Of a DNA stretch of 6,685 nucleotides, positions 1 to 6,364 are shown one piece after another (position 1 is the stretch's first letter; each line of letters begins with the position of its first letter). This stretch comes from an uncultured Bacteroidota bacterium. Its GTDB lineage: Bacteria; Bacteroidota; Bacteroidia; Chitinophagales; Chitinophagaceae. The stretch lies in contig CAILMA010000547.1 of the NCBI GenBank assembly GCA_903835145.1, positions 1 through 6,685 of the forward strand, given 5' to 3'. The notes beneath the pieces were generated by a model, which was given only the letters and a program-made list of their open reading frames with translations, ran no database searches and was not told the origin of the DNA. The position numbers and the translations under genes were made by a program.

Positions 1-1918
1 CGCATTCATTTAATGTCTGGGTGACAAAGTATTGAAAGGAGGACAATGCCGATGTATTGATTAATGGAGCGGTTGCGCTACCTGTATCGGTAGCCGAGGT
101 ATACCAATGCAGGTTTGTGCCATCTGCTGCCAGCGCAGTAGGCAGCGTATTCAGACAAAAAACAGAAGGAGATATAACGCCGGGAAGCGCAGGGATATTT
201 ACGTTGACCACTACAGTGCCCCTTGCAACGCAACCATTAGTATCGTTAGTCACCAAGATTTGGTAGACACCCTGATTTGCGGCCTGAGCATTGGCAATTG
301 TAGGGTTTTGAACTGAAGCCGCAAAATTATCCGGACCAACCCAGGAATAACCAAAAAATGGATTTGCCGGGCTTATTACCGCTGATAAACCGAAGGTTGC
401 GGCATAACAAACTGTAGTGTCGGTATTATAAAATTGAACGGAGGGGGTAAGCTTAATTTGAAAACGCACAGATGCTGAATGCGACGGGCATGATGTGCCG
501 GGCAGCGAGGCGATAACTGAGTAGGTTATATCAGACACCGGAAATGCCAACGGATTGCTCACATTACCGGATGATAAACGAAACAGCGGCGACCACTGAT
601 AGGTATAAATATCATCTCCGGAAGCGCGCAACATGACTGTATCCCCCCGGCAAATGGAGGTATCTTTGGGACTTACAACAAGACTCAGGGTATCATATAT
701 TAATAGTGTTGCGCTATCTATAACACTTGAAATGCTCCCGCAGCCTCCCGGGGCATAAATAGAAATTTTAAGCGTTTTTGTACCGTTCATTGCTGTAGGC
801 AGCCCGTAAATTAAGACATCGGCAAACGAATCATTGGCAGGTATGGTGATGCTATCAGCAATCGGGCTGTAGTCTACCCCACTCACGGCGCTTCCGGAAA
901 GGGTGAAATTGATGGTTTGTGCAGCTGTTTTAACCTTTGAGGGCCTTACTCTGAAACGCCCCGGCAAGCAGCCTTTAACACAAAAAGGAGCGGCAGTATC
1001 ACGCGGCGGCACAGTAACAGCCCGCACAGAATAGGTTTCAGATTGTAGGCTCCCCGCTTCCAGAAACACACCCGAATCATACAATGGATCGCCGGCATCT
1101 GCTATTACGATTTTGAGGTGGTATTTTGTGCAGGGAGTAACAGCGTGAATGGCTTTTAAAACTGTTGTTAGTCCCTGGTGGGTAAGGACCGATCCAGTAG
1201 CATTATCTATATAATAGGAGGTGAAAGGTGACCCCGCTCCTATTGAAGTGCAGTTGATTAACTTACCTGACGAGCCGGGAATTCCGTTGTTGATACTATT
1301 TATTGTTACTGGTATATTGGTGCCCGGAACAAGCGCCATGTTATCGGCACCGGAAATAGACCCGCCGGAAATGAAGAACGCAAAGGCATCGTTGTAGGGG
1401 CCACAAACAGCATTTTTATACTCCTCTGAGCTAAATTCATACCTGATGCTTATGGTATCGCCAACAGGGATGACATCAAATTCCAGTTTACAGGCGTCTA
1501 CGGTGCTTTGCCCTGCGAGGATATCAAGTGTAGAGTCACCGGGTGCCGCATTGTTGTTGCTGGCGAGCTGACTTGAATAGCCATTAACTCCAATTGCAGA
1601 ACCATTGGTCATAGCGCGCCCTGTGGTAAGTAAAATACCACTATCAATGCCTATGGGTGCTGTACTTATATTAAAGAAACCATTGGCCTGATCTGGACAG
1701 GTAAGAACAGGATTGGAAACAATTACACCCGGCCCGGTAAGTTTTTGGGCGAGTTCGGCGGCTGTTTTAGATGGTTGAACAATGATTTGCCCATTAACGG
1801 CATGGGCTTTAACAATAAAAAAAGCAAATGAATACAATATATAAAATCGCAGGCTACCGCCACTAAATGAAAATGCGAAAACCTTTGAAAATGAGCTTTT
1901 ATAATTATTGATATTCAT
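1..1918 (-). CDS. Choice-of-anchor L domain surface protein with Calx-beta-like and Ig-like repeats (3' end outside window)
   Basis: The minus-strand frame is open without a stop from 1918 to the left edge, giving 639 codons; the C-terminus, where a T9SS sorting domain would be expected, is missing. The start is the only Met before residue 103, and an in-frame TAA lies two codons upstream, so it cannot be longer. Residues 1-40 form a signal peptide with a long polar N-region, a hydrophobic core (FYILYSFAFFIV) and a probable cut after AHA. Residues about 84-305 match the choice-of-anchor L domain, with the typical IDSGILLTTG, FSSEEY and NDAFAFFISG stretches. Residues about 328-410 look like a Calx-beta repeat (SGSAVSGVDYSPI, SITIPANDS). 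Residues 412-490 and 491-575 are PKD/Ig-like with paired Cys (SICRGD, YQWSP, TTVCYA, YSWVGP), and a further Ig-like module (FCLN, LHWYTSATDTG) runs to the edge. The role is probably adhesive or structural at the cell surface. The start overlaps the stop of the preceding enzyme gene by 14 bases, suggesting co-transcription and coupled translation. The family call is firm; the function is inferred. Confidence 0.88.
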   Translation of the reverse strand, partial: MNINNYKSSFSKVFAFSFSGGSLRFYILYSFAFFIVKAHAVNGQIIVQPSKTAAELAQKLTGPGVIVSNPVLTCPDQANGFFNISTAPIGIDSGILLTTGRAMTNGSAIGVNGYSSQLASNNNAAPGDSTLDILAGQSTVDACKLEFDVIPVGDTISIRYEFSSEEYKNAVCGPYNDAFAFFISGGSISGADNMALVPGTNIPVTINSINNGIPGSSGKLINCTSIGAGSPFTSYYIDNATGSVLTHQGLTTVLKAIHAVTPCTKYHLKIVIADAGDPLYDSGVFLEAGSLQSETYSVRAVTVPPRDTAAPFCVKGCLPGRFRVRPSKVKTAAQTINFTLSGSAVSGVDYSPIADSITIPANDSFADVLIYGLPTAMNGTKTLKISIYAPGGCGSISSVIDSATLLIYDTLSLVVSPKDTSICRGDTVMLRASGDDIYTYQWSPLFRLSSGNVSNPLAFPVSDITYSVIASLPGTSCPSHSASVRFQIKLTPSVQFYNTDTTVCYAATFGLSAVISPANPFFGYSWVGPDNFAASVQNPTIANAQAANQGVYQILVTNDTNGCVARGTVVVNVNIPALPGVISPSVFCLNTLPTALAADGTNLHWYTSATDTGSATAPLINTSALSSFQYFVTQTLNEC

Positions 1919-2912
1919 ATATTACTTTGTAACCTGAGACCTTGCCCTTTTTCCAATAGGCAATGTCTTCGAGGTAAAATTTCTTGTTCCGGTCCGTCAG
2001 GTACTTGGGATCAAGGCTCGTGAGGTCAGGCTTGCCTGCATTTACCCAAGCGGTGTACCAAAAACTGGCAGTTGCGCTCACAGCGGCCCTTAACTGGTTC
2101 TCAACCATTCCTCCGAGCAACTCATGATAAACGTGAGCATAATCGTAAGAGAAAGTAAGCTGACCATATTTGTTTTTCTCAGGCTGACCGGTAGTTCCAA
2201 TTTTATACAACATTTCTGTTGGTTTGTCTTTTCTGAGCTTCCTATCATTATACAAAAGTGGAGTTACCAAGCTGTGGCTGCTATCAATGATGTCCCAAGT
2301 TGCTTTTTCAATATTATCTATGTAATGTACATCAGCGTAAAGGCTGTAGTTTTTACCGAATTGCTCAGGCAGCTGCGATTCCCACAGGGAATGGATCCCT
2401 TTCTGGCCAGTAAGCTGACCATCGTGATTGACAGAAGTATGCAATGGCATGTGCGCATCGGCAATATAATGACCAAGGTTTGCCGCTAAAAAAAGGATTT
2501 CAGCACGGTTCTTAGCCTTCATTGCCGCTGTCAATTTATCCATCATCTCCTGAATAGTCCAGGGTAATGAACCGAACTTATCGACGCTATCCTTGCCATA
2601 TTTTGAACGCGCTTCCTCTATTGTCCTTGGCATCCCTGCAGGATTAGTATAGTTATAGCTTTCCAGATTGATGTAGTGGCGGGGAAACTCCTCTTTATCA
2701 TTCATGGTATATTTGCGGATATCCGGCGCAGTTGACTCTTCAGTGATATAGTCAGCATGGTTATAAAAAAACATACCCATCTGCTGAGGCAATGCAAGAA
2801 TAGCTCCCCGGTTTATTTTGTTGTGTCCCCAAACACCCCATGCATAGGCGGAAACAACACAACCCAAGACTGCGCTAACAATTGCAACTGATGTAAATAT
2901 CCTCTTAATCAT
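1905..2912 (-). CDS. Secreted zinc-dependent phospholipase C / S1-P1 nuclease family protein
   Basis: This 335-residue exported enzyme belongs to the trinuclear-zinc phosphodiesterase superfamily that contains Bacillus cereus phospholipase C and fungal P1/S1 nucleases. A signal peptide (residues 1-24) ends in AYA, so the mature protein would begin with Trp, whose N-terminal amine and carbonyl bind zinc in this family. All nine ligand positions can be placed (precursor numbering): W25, H30 (WGVWGH), D64 (APDIRKY), H79 (RHYIN), H148 and D152 (GHYIAD), H158 (PLH), H174 and E178 (IHSLWE). The last ligand is Glu, as in B. cereus PLC, where P1 nuclease has Asp; the 4- and 6-residue spacings in the central block match both families. 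Together with the extra length, this leans towards the 'zinc dependent phospholipase C' group common in Bacteroidota, but the substrate (phospholipid, nucleic acid or nucleotide) cannot be settled. ATG 2912 is chosen over TTG 2939 because it gives a compact signal peptide and a 13-base gap after the upstream stop. No Shine-Dalgarno sequence is visible, as is usual in this phylum. Confidence 0.9.
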   Translation of the reverse strand: MIKRIFTSVAIVSAVLGCVVSAYAWGVWGHNKINRGAILALPQQMGMFFYNHADYITEESTAPDIRKYTMNDKEEFPRHYINLESYNYTNPAGMPRTIEEARSKYGKDSVDKFGSLPWTIQEMMDKLTAAMKAKNRAEILFLAANLGHYIADAHMPLHTSVNHDGQLTGQKGIHSLWESQLPEQFGKNYSLYADVHYIDNIEKATWDIIDSSHSLVTPLLYNDRKLRKDKPTEMLYKIGTTGQPEKNKYGQLTFSYDYAHVYHELLGGMVENQLRAAVSATASFWYTAWVNAGKPDLTSLDPKYLTDRNKKFYLEDIAYWKKGKVSGYKVIYEYQ

Positions 2913-2925
2913 AAAAAATTTTTGA

Positions 2926-4176
2926 CTAAAATACAGCAATCTTTGAAGTTTGCAGTATTTTATCGGATTCTACTTTAATAATATAGAAACCCGGCTCCAT
3001 TTTAAACGATACTTGTTCGTCTTTTTCCAGCTTCTGCATTGATTTTTCGGCAACTACCTGACCTGCAACGTTGTAAAATTTAATATTTACATCATTTTGC
3101 AGGGATGTATTCAGGAGGCTTACTTCACCGTGGGCAGGATTTGGATATACTATTACTTGCTCGTGACTAACCTCCAACTGTTGGGTAGACGACGGAACGG
3201 CCGTGGTATCAGCAAGCCATATTGTCATATTCATTATGAGCAACCTATGATTGCCAGCCGCATCTGTAATATAGCCATTGTAAAGTGTACACGTAGGGTT
3301 ACCTGTACCGTCATCGAAGGGTGAGCTATCGCCAATTGCAGCCACTTTACCTGACCCATAACGCGCATAAGCCACCAACGCATTTGTACTTCCTGCAGAT
3401 GAGCCACTCTTAAAGATCACTCCTTTTACCGTTGGGTTGGCGGTAGTGCTCAGGGTCATGGATGTACCGCTTGACCAATAAACCTGTGTTACGCTGCCCA
3501 TAGGACCGTTAACAATGGAATCGGAAGACGATGCGAAGATACTTGTACTTGAACCGGAGAAATCGGCAAGATCGAATGCAATGCCAAAAGGGTTTGCCTG
3601 CACAGAATTAGTTGTGAGTAGGTCATTCCAGATGTTTGGAGAATCCCAACCGTCACCATTCCGGTCACTGTTGTTATGGTCAGAAATCATGAAAAGACTT
3701 CCTCCATGTTGCACAAAACTTACAATTGCCGTTTTTTCTGACGTTGAAAACTTTAGGTTGGGCTCATCTACCACAAATACTTTGTAATTGCTCAGGTCCT
3801 GAGGGTTAGATGCAATACCATAGGTTATGAGACCATTCCACGGAAGTGTTTCCACCTGATACCCTCTCTTTACACAATCGACCGCCCAACTCGAGAGCGC
3901 ACCTGTCCAATAAGTTTCGCTCGTGGATGCGGTAATACCGCTCTGTGCGGGCGTTGGTATTCGTTGTGGGTTACTCTGGTGACCCGATGAGGTTGTATAA
4001 GTGCCAGACGCTCCCACCCCAAGTGTCGTTTGGTCGGCGTCAATAACCCAATCGGCATTTCCAGCCATTTCGGCCTTAGTAGCATCGAATAGAATTTTAA
4101 CCTGTGCATTTGCAGACAGGCCCGAAACTAAAAAAAAGCCAACTGAAAGGGCCGCGCATCTTAATCTACTCTTCAT
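2926..4176 (-). CDS. T9SS-exported protein with glutamine-amidotransferase-like (DUF4350/GIFT-like) domain
   Basis: The product has 416 residues. Residues 1-24 are a signal peptide ending ANA before Gln25. Residues about 26-325 resemble the class I glutamine-amidotransferase-like fold of DUF4350/GIFT proteins: a first strand KILFDATKAEMAGNADWVID, a WAVDCVKRGYQVETLPW segment, YKVFVVDEPN, then FVQHGGSLFMISDH followed by an Asp-rich loop (NSDRNGDGWDSP) resembling a calcium-binding DxNxDG site, and near the end YGSGKVAAIGDSSPFDDGTG. No amidotransferase nucleophile Cys is seen at the expected elbow, so glutaminase activity is unlikely and binding or an undefined hydrolase role is possible. Residues about 334-416 are a T9SS type A sorting domain (VIVYPNP, IKFYNVAGQVV, EPGFYIIKV, final KIAVF), so the protein should cross the outer membrane and be released or anchored. 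ATG 4176 is preferred over GTG 4209, which would add a polar extension before the signal peptide. It is the first gene of a probable three-gene operon. The T9SS tail is certain; the fold is a family-memory call. Confidence 0.85.
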   Translation of the reverse strand: MKSRLRCAALSVGFFLVSGLSANAQVKILFDATKAEMAGNADWVIDADQTTLGVGASGTYTTSSGHQSNPQRIPTPAQSGITASTSETYWTGALSSWAVDCVKRGYQVETLPWNGLITYGIASNPQDLSNYKVFVVDEPNLKFSTSEKTAIVSFVQHGGSLFMISDHNNSDRNGDGWDSPNIWNDLLTTNSVQANPFGIAFDLADFSGSSTSIFASSSDSIVNGPMGSVTQVYWSSGTSMTLSTTANPTVKGVIFKSGSSAGSTNALVAYARYGSGKVAAIGDSSPFDDGTGNPTCTLYNGYITDAAGNHRLLIMNMTIWLADTTAVPSSTQQLEVSHEQVIVYPNPAHGEVSLLNTSLQNDVNIKFYNVAGQVVAEKSMQKLEKDEQVSFKMEPGFYIIKVESDKILQTSKIAVF

Positions 4177-4285
4177 TATAGGTACTGTTATTGCTTTCAC
4201 CAAAAACACAATAGAAAACTGTTACTACGGGCTATCGGCCCTGTGCCTAAGGGAAAAAAATAGTGGATAAATTGTACAAGACAGG

Positions 4286-4316
4286 AAAAAAGCCTGCCAA
4301 TAATGACAGGCTTTTT
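4286..4316 (-). terminator. Rho-independent terminator after the 346-residue T9SS protein gene
   Basis: Arms at 4287-4296 and 4307-4316 are perfect 10-bp complements (AAAAAGCCTG / CAGGCTTTTT) around a 10-base loop. Read on the minus strand the hairpin is followed by a run of six T and begins 16 bases after the stop codon of the upstream gene. The A run on the other side makes it potentially bidirectional, but no plus-strand gene ends here. It separates the right-hand block from the three-gene operon beginning at 4176, which therefore should have its own promoter within 4177-4285. No clear TAnnTTTG box was found there. Confidence 0.85.
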
Positions 4317-4332
4317 ATAACTATTTTGTTTA

Positions 4333-5373
4333 TTACTGAACTGCGATTTTTGTAACAGAAGAACTATTTCCGTTGCTTAACTTAGCGATATACATTCCCG
4401 GAACAAGATTCAATCCATTGAGTGTGAGCTTTTGCTCGCCAGTAGTGGCGTTGATCACTTCCGTATGAAGTACGCGACCTGAAAGATCGTAAACAGAGAA
4501 ATTGTAGTCCCCTTCCTGCTCAACTGCGTAGCCAAAAGTTACATTTTCAGATGTAGCAGAACCGAGAACTGTAAGCGCAACTTCTGGTTGAGCCGATACA
4601 TTTTCAACTGCTGTTTTTGCAGTACCAGACCATGTGAGTTTGAAGCTGTCGATTGCAGTGCTTGCCCTGTTGCCAGAACCAACTGTAGAACTTGAATAAA
4701 CAAGTGTAACAATTCTGATGGTTACCGGAAGAAGACTGTTGTCAAGCGCAGTACCGAAAGAAGCAGTGACAGCAGTATCGAAGAACATATGACCACCTGT
4801 GACGGTATAGCCAGTGGTAGCAACCGGAGTAAATGTTGTAGAAGAACCGATTGCATAGTCAACTAACCAGGTTGTTTCCCTTGGGCTGGCGGTATCAAGC
4901 GACTGTAATTTGAATGACATGCCAAGACCTGTCATGCCGTGTGTGTTAGCCAATTTGAATACAAAAGCAGCACCGGAGTCGAGGTTAGGGTGAGAAGCAT
5001 TTCCTGGTGCTACCTGCCGAACACCGAGTGCCCTGTTGGTATAAGAAGGAGGCGTAGCAGCACACCAATCATCGCCGGGATGGCAAACTGATGCTGAAGG
5101 GAAATTTTTGAAACCACCCACGAGTACAAGCGCTATACAACTGCTATCAGAACTAAGGTAAGAAGGCAATCCATCAGGCGTAGTTAGCGTTGCCAGGGAG
5201 CCAAGAAAGTTATGAGCGGCACCGCTATATACGCTCCAACCTGGTGCTGTAGCAATACCAGAACCAATGTTGTCAAAATTTTCGGTGTACGGAGAAGTAC
5301 CTGAGATGTAAACCTGAGCATTTGCACTGAATGCAAGTGCAGCAAAAGAGAATAGTAAAGCTAATTTTTTCAT
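4333..5373 (-). CDS. Secreted T9SS type A sorting domain protein of unknown function
   Basis: The product has 346 residues. Its start is set by a classic signal peptide, MKKLALLFSFAALAFSANAQ, with the cut probably just before Gln20. An in-frame ATG further upstream (5526) would place a meaningless stretch before it. Residues about 21-255 form a beta-rich domain: YTENFDNIGSG and PGWSVYSGA at the front, RALGVRQ, GAAFVFKLANT, LGMSFKLQSLDTASPRETTW, then VTIRIVTL and GSGNRASTAIDSFKLTW at the end. This layout recurs in secreted Bacteroidota proteins, often ahead of other modules, and resembles a lectin-like jelly roll, but no catalytic motif is visible. Three Cys (in SSCIAL, SVCHPG and DWCAA) sit close together. 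Residues about 267-346 are a T9SS type A tail (YNFSVYDLSGRVL, LVPGMYIAKL, final TKIAVQ), though the usual YPNP opening is replaced by LTVLGSATSENV. It lies 118 bases downstream of the lipoprotein gene with its own probable promoter, and ends at a strong terminator. The substrate or ligand is unknown. Confidence 0.85.
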   Translation of the reverse strand: MKKLALLFSFAALAFSANAQVYISGTSPYTENFDNIGSGIATAPGWSVYSGAAHNFLGSLATLTTPDGLPSYLSSDSSCIALVLVGGFKNFPSASVCHPGDDWCAATPPSYTNRALGVRQVAPGNASHPNLDSGAAFVFKLANTHGMTGLGMSFKLQSLDTASPRETTWLVDYAIGSSTTFTPVATTGYTVTGGHMFFDTAVTASFGTALDNSLLPVTIRIVTLVYSSSTVGSGNRASTAIDSFKLTWSGTAKTAVENVSAQPEVALTVLGSATSENVTFGYAVEQEGDYNFSVYDLSGRVLHTEVINATTGEQKLTLNGLNLVPGMYIAKLSNGNSSSVTKIAVQ

Positions 5374-5409
5374 AATCAAATCAATAAAGAATTTTTTAAA
5401 TTTATTCAG

Positions 5410-5417
5410 CAAAAGTA
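5410..5417 (-). promoter_or_regulatory. Bacteroidota-type -7 promoter box (TACTTTTG)
   Basis: The minus-strand octamer TACTTTTG matches the Bacteroidota -7 consensus TAnnTTTG exactly. It lies 36 bases upstream of ATG 5373, which would give an untranslated leader of roughly 30 bases. No TTG at the matching -33 distance is present, so the promoter may be weak or activator-dependent. It sits in the 118-base gap after the lipoprotein gene and would let the T9SS protein gene be transcribed separately from the TonB/lipoprotein pair. Confidence 0.45.
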
Positions 5418-5434
5418 ACAATATCGTGTTACTT
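5413..5434. repeat. Perfect 8-bp inverted repeat overlapping the -7 box
   Basis: AAGTAACA (5413-5420) and TGTTACTT (5427-5434) are perfect inverted copies separated by six bases (ATATCG). The left arm overlaps five bases of the -7 box at 5410-5417. It could be an operator for a dimeric regulator. Alternatively, as RNA on the minus strand, it could be an AT-rich hairpin followed by a short T run, giving weak termination or 3'-end protection for the lipoprotein mRNA. The sequence alone does not distinguish these. Confidence 0.5.
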
Positions 5435-5491
5435 GTACATGAACAGAACATTACCATAACGTTAAGTGGTGCCGATAGAATGACTAATGAA

Positions 5492-6337
5492 CTACCTGCA
5501 ATCCCGCTCTTGCGTAAATTGCACATCAGTTGTATCCCTGATAAGAAACTGAATTGAATTATACATAGAGAAAATACCTACAAGATTACCCTTACCGGCA
5601 GGTAAAACTGCTGGCTGGAAGGTAGCATAACCGCTGTTGTAGACTATAAGGCTCGAATTATTCGGGTTCGGGCAGGGATGCAGGGTACGTGATGTAGAAA
5701 TAGCCAGCAAGCTTGGTAAAGCGTATTGAGCACCAACCACAGATGAGTCGAACTCCATATTCTCGATGGACACCAACCTGTTGAGGTAAGGCGTAGGATT
5801 CTGAATCAAATCATCAAGCCTCATTAAAATTGGGTTTACCACGTTAGGGTAAGAGGCTTTGTATATATAGGTAGGTATTAAAGTAATAGGGACACCGATA
5901 GCCGTAGTTTTACCAGCCGCAACAGTAGCAGAAAACATAATCTCGGGCAGGCCATTGTAGTTCACCAATATCAAACCTCCGAGCTTGATGTAAACTTTTC
6001 GGCCAATCGGGTAATCTTCATACAGATTCGTTTGGGCTATACCCACTGTGATACCACCTGTAGAATCCTGAATTACCAATTGTTTGTAAAAATTGCCAGA
6101 CCTGTCGTCGGCAGTTACAATACCATAAATGGTGCTATCGCCAAGTGTGCGAAACTGACCAGAGCCCATTTTCAAAGCGAGATTGTTCAGCTGAGCCACA
6201 GTTACATTTACTGGCAAATTTGGGTCGTACTGGCTGGTATCTGGCGGCGTTTCGAATTTCTGCTTGATACAGGAGCTCAGGAGAAAACTGCAGGCGAATA
6301 AGCTTAAGGCAATTTTTGAAATATTCATTATATGCAT
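5492..6337 (-). CDS. DUF5689-like outer-membrane lipoprotein
   Basis: The product is a 281-residue lipoprotein. A short signal peptide ends in the lipobox LLSSC with Cys23 as the lipidated residue; the absence of basic residues right after it fits a Bacteroidota surface lipoprotein, though this is weak evidence. Residues about 44-270 match DUF5689: VAQLNNLALKM, STIYGIVTADDRSGNFYKQL, VIQDSTGGITVGI, YPIGRKVYIKLGGL, then NRLVSIENMEF and, near the end, GNLVGIFSMYNSIQFLIRDT. The 'GIVT...FYKQLVIQDSTGGI' layout and its echo 'GIF...QFLIRDT' look like two OB-fold-type halves, as seen in proteins linked to extracellular nucleases, so nucleic-acid or oligosaccharide binding is possible but unproven. In this phylum such genes usually follow a TonB-dependent receptor, as here, with a 27-base gap, so co-transcription is likely and the pair may act as uptake partners. 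ATG 6337 is annotated; ATG 6328 (starting MNISK) is an equally good start and leaves the mature protein unchanged. Confidence 0.85.
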   Translation of the reverse strand: MHIMNISKIALSLFACSFLLSSCIKQKFETPPDTSQYDPNLPVNVTVAQLNNLALKMGSGQFRTLGDSTIYGIVTADDRSGNFYKQLVIQDSTGGITVGIAQTNLYEDYPIGRKVYIKLGGLILVNYNGLPEIMFSATVAAGKTTAIGVPITLIPTYIYKASYPNVVNPILMRLDDLIQNPTPYLNRLVSIENMEFDSSVVGAQYALPSLLAISTSRTLHPCPNPNNSSLIVYNSGYATFQPAVLPAGKGNLVGIFSMYNSIQFLIRDTTDVQFTQERDCR

Positions 6338-6364
6338 GTTGTATGTTTTGAATTTAAACTGGAT

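Noticed and set aside
57..316. Two overlapping plus-strand open frames of 69 codons
   Set aside because: They lie entirely inside the long minus-strand anchor L frame, which carries recognisable domains; neither translation resembles a protein family.
2124..2489. Plus-strand open frame of 121 codons
   Set aside because: It is antisense to the zinc-enzyme gene across its ligand motifs, and its translation has no domain or signal.
2913..2939. Longer enzyme start at TTG 2939
   Set aside because: It would overlap the preceding gene by 14 bases and add nine residues before a complete signal peptide beginning at ATG 2912.
4177..4209. Longer start at GTG 4209 for the amidotransferase-like protein
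   Set aside because: It adds eleven residues ahead of a normal MKSRLR signal peptide; ATG 4176 is the simpler start.
4229..4253. Short GC-rich inverted arms (GGGC-TATCG-GCCC and CCCT...AGGG) upstream of 4176
   Set aside because: The stems are only 4 bp and mutually exclusive; they are not distinguishable from chance and do not resemble a known riboswitch or leader.
3097..4270. Several plus-strand frames of 75-90 codons and a second minus-strand frame of 79 codons (3870-4109)
   Set aside because: All overlap the T9SS amidotransferase-like gene, whose frame is supported by a signal peptide and sorting domain.
5374..5526. Upstream ATG 5526 extending the T9SS protein by 51 residues
   Set aside because: The extension overlaps the lipoprotein gene, runs through the -7 box and inverted repeat, and places Cys- and Leu-rich non-conserved sequence before a textbook signal peptide.
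6032..6301. Plus-strand open frame of 89 codons
   Set aside because: It is antisense to the DUF5689-like lipoprotein, with no recognisable content.
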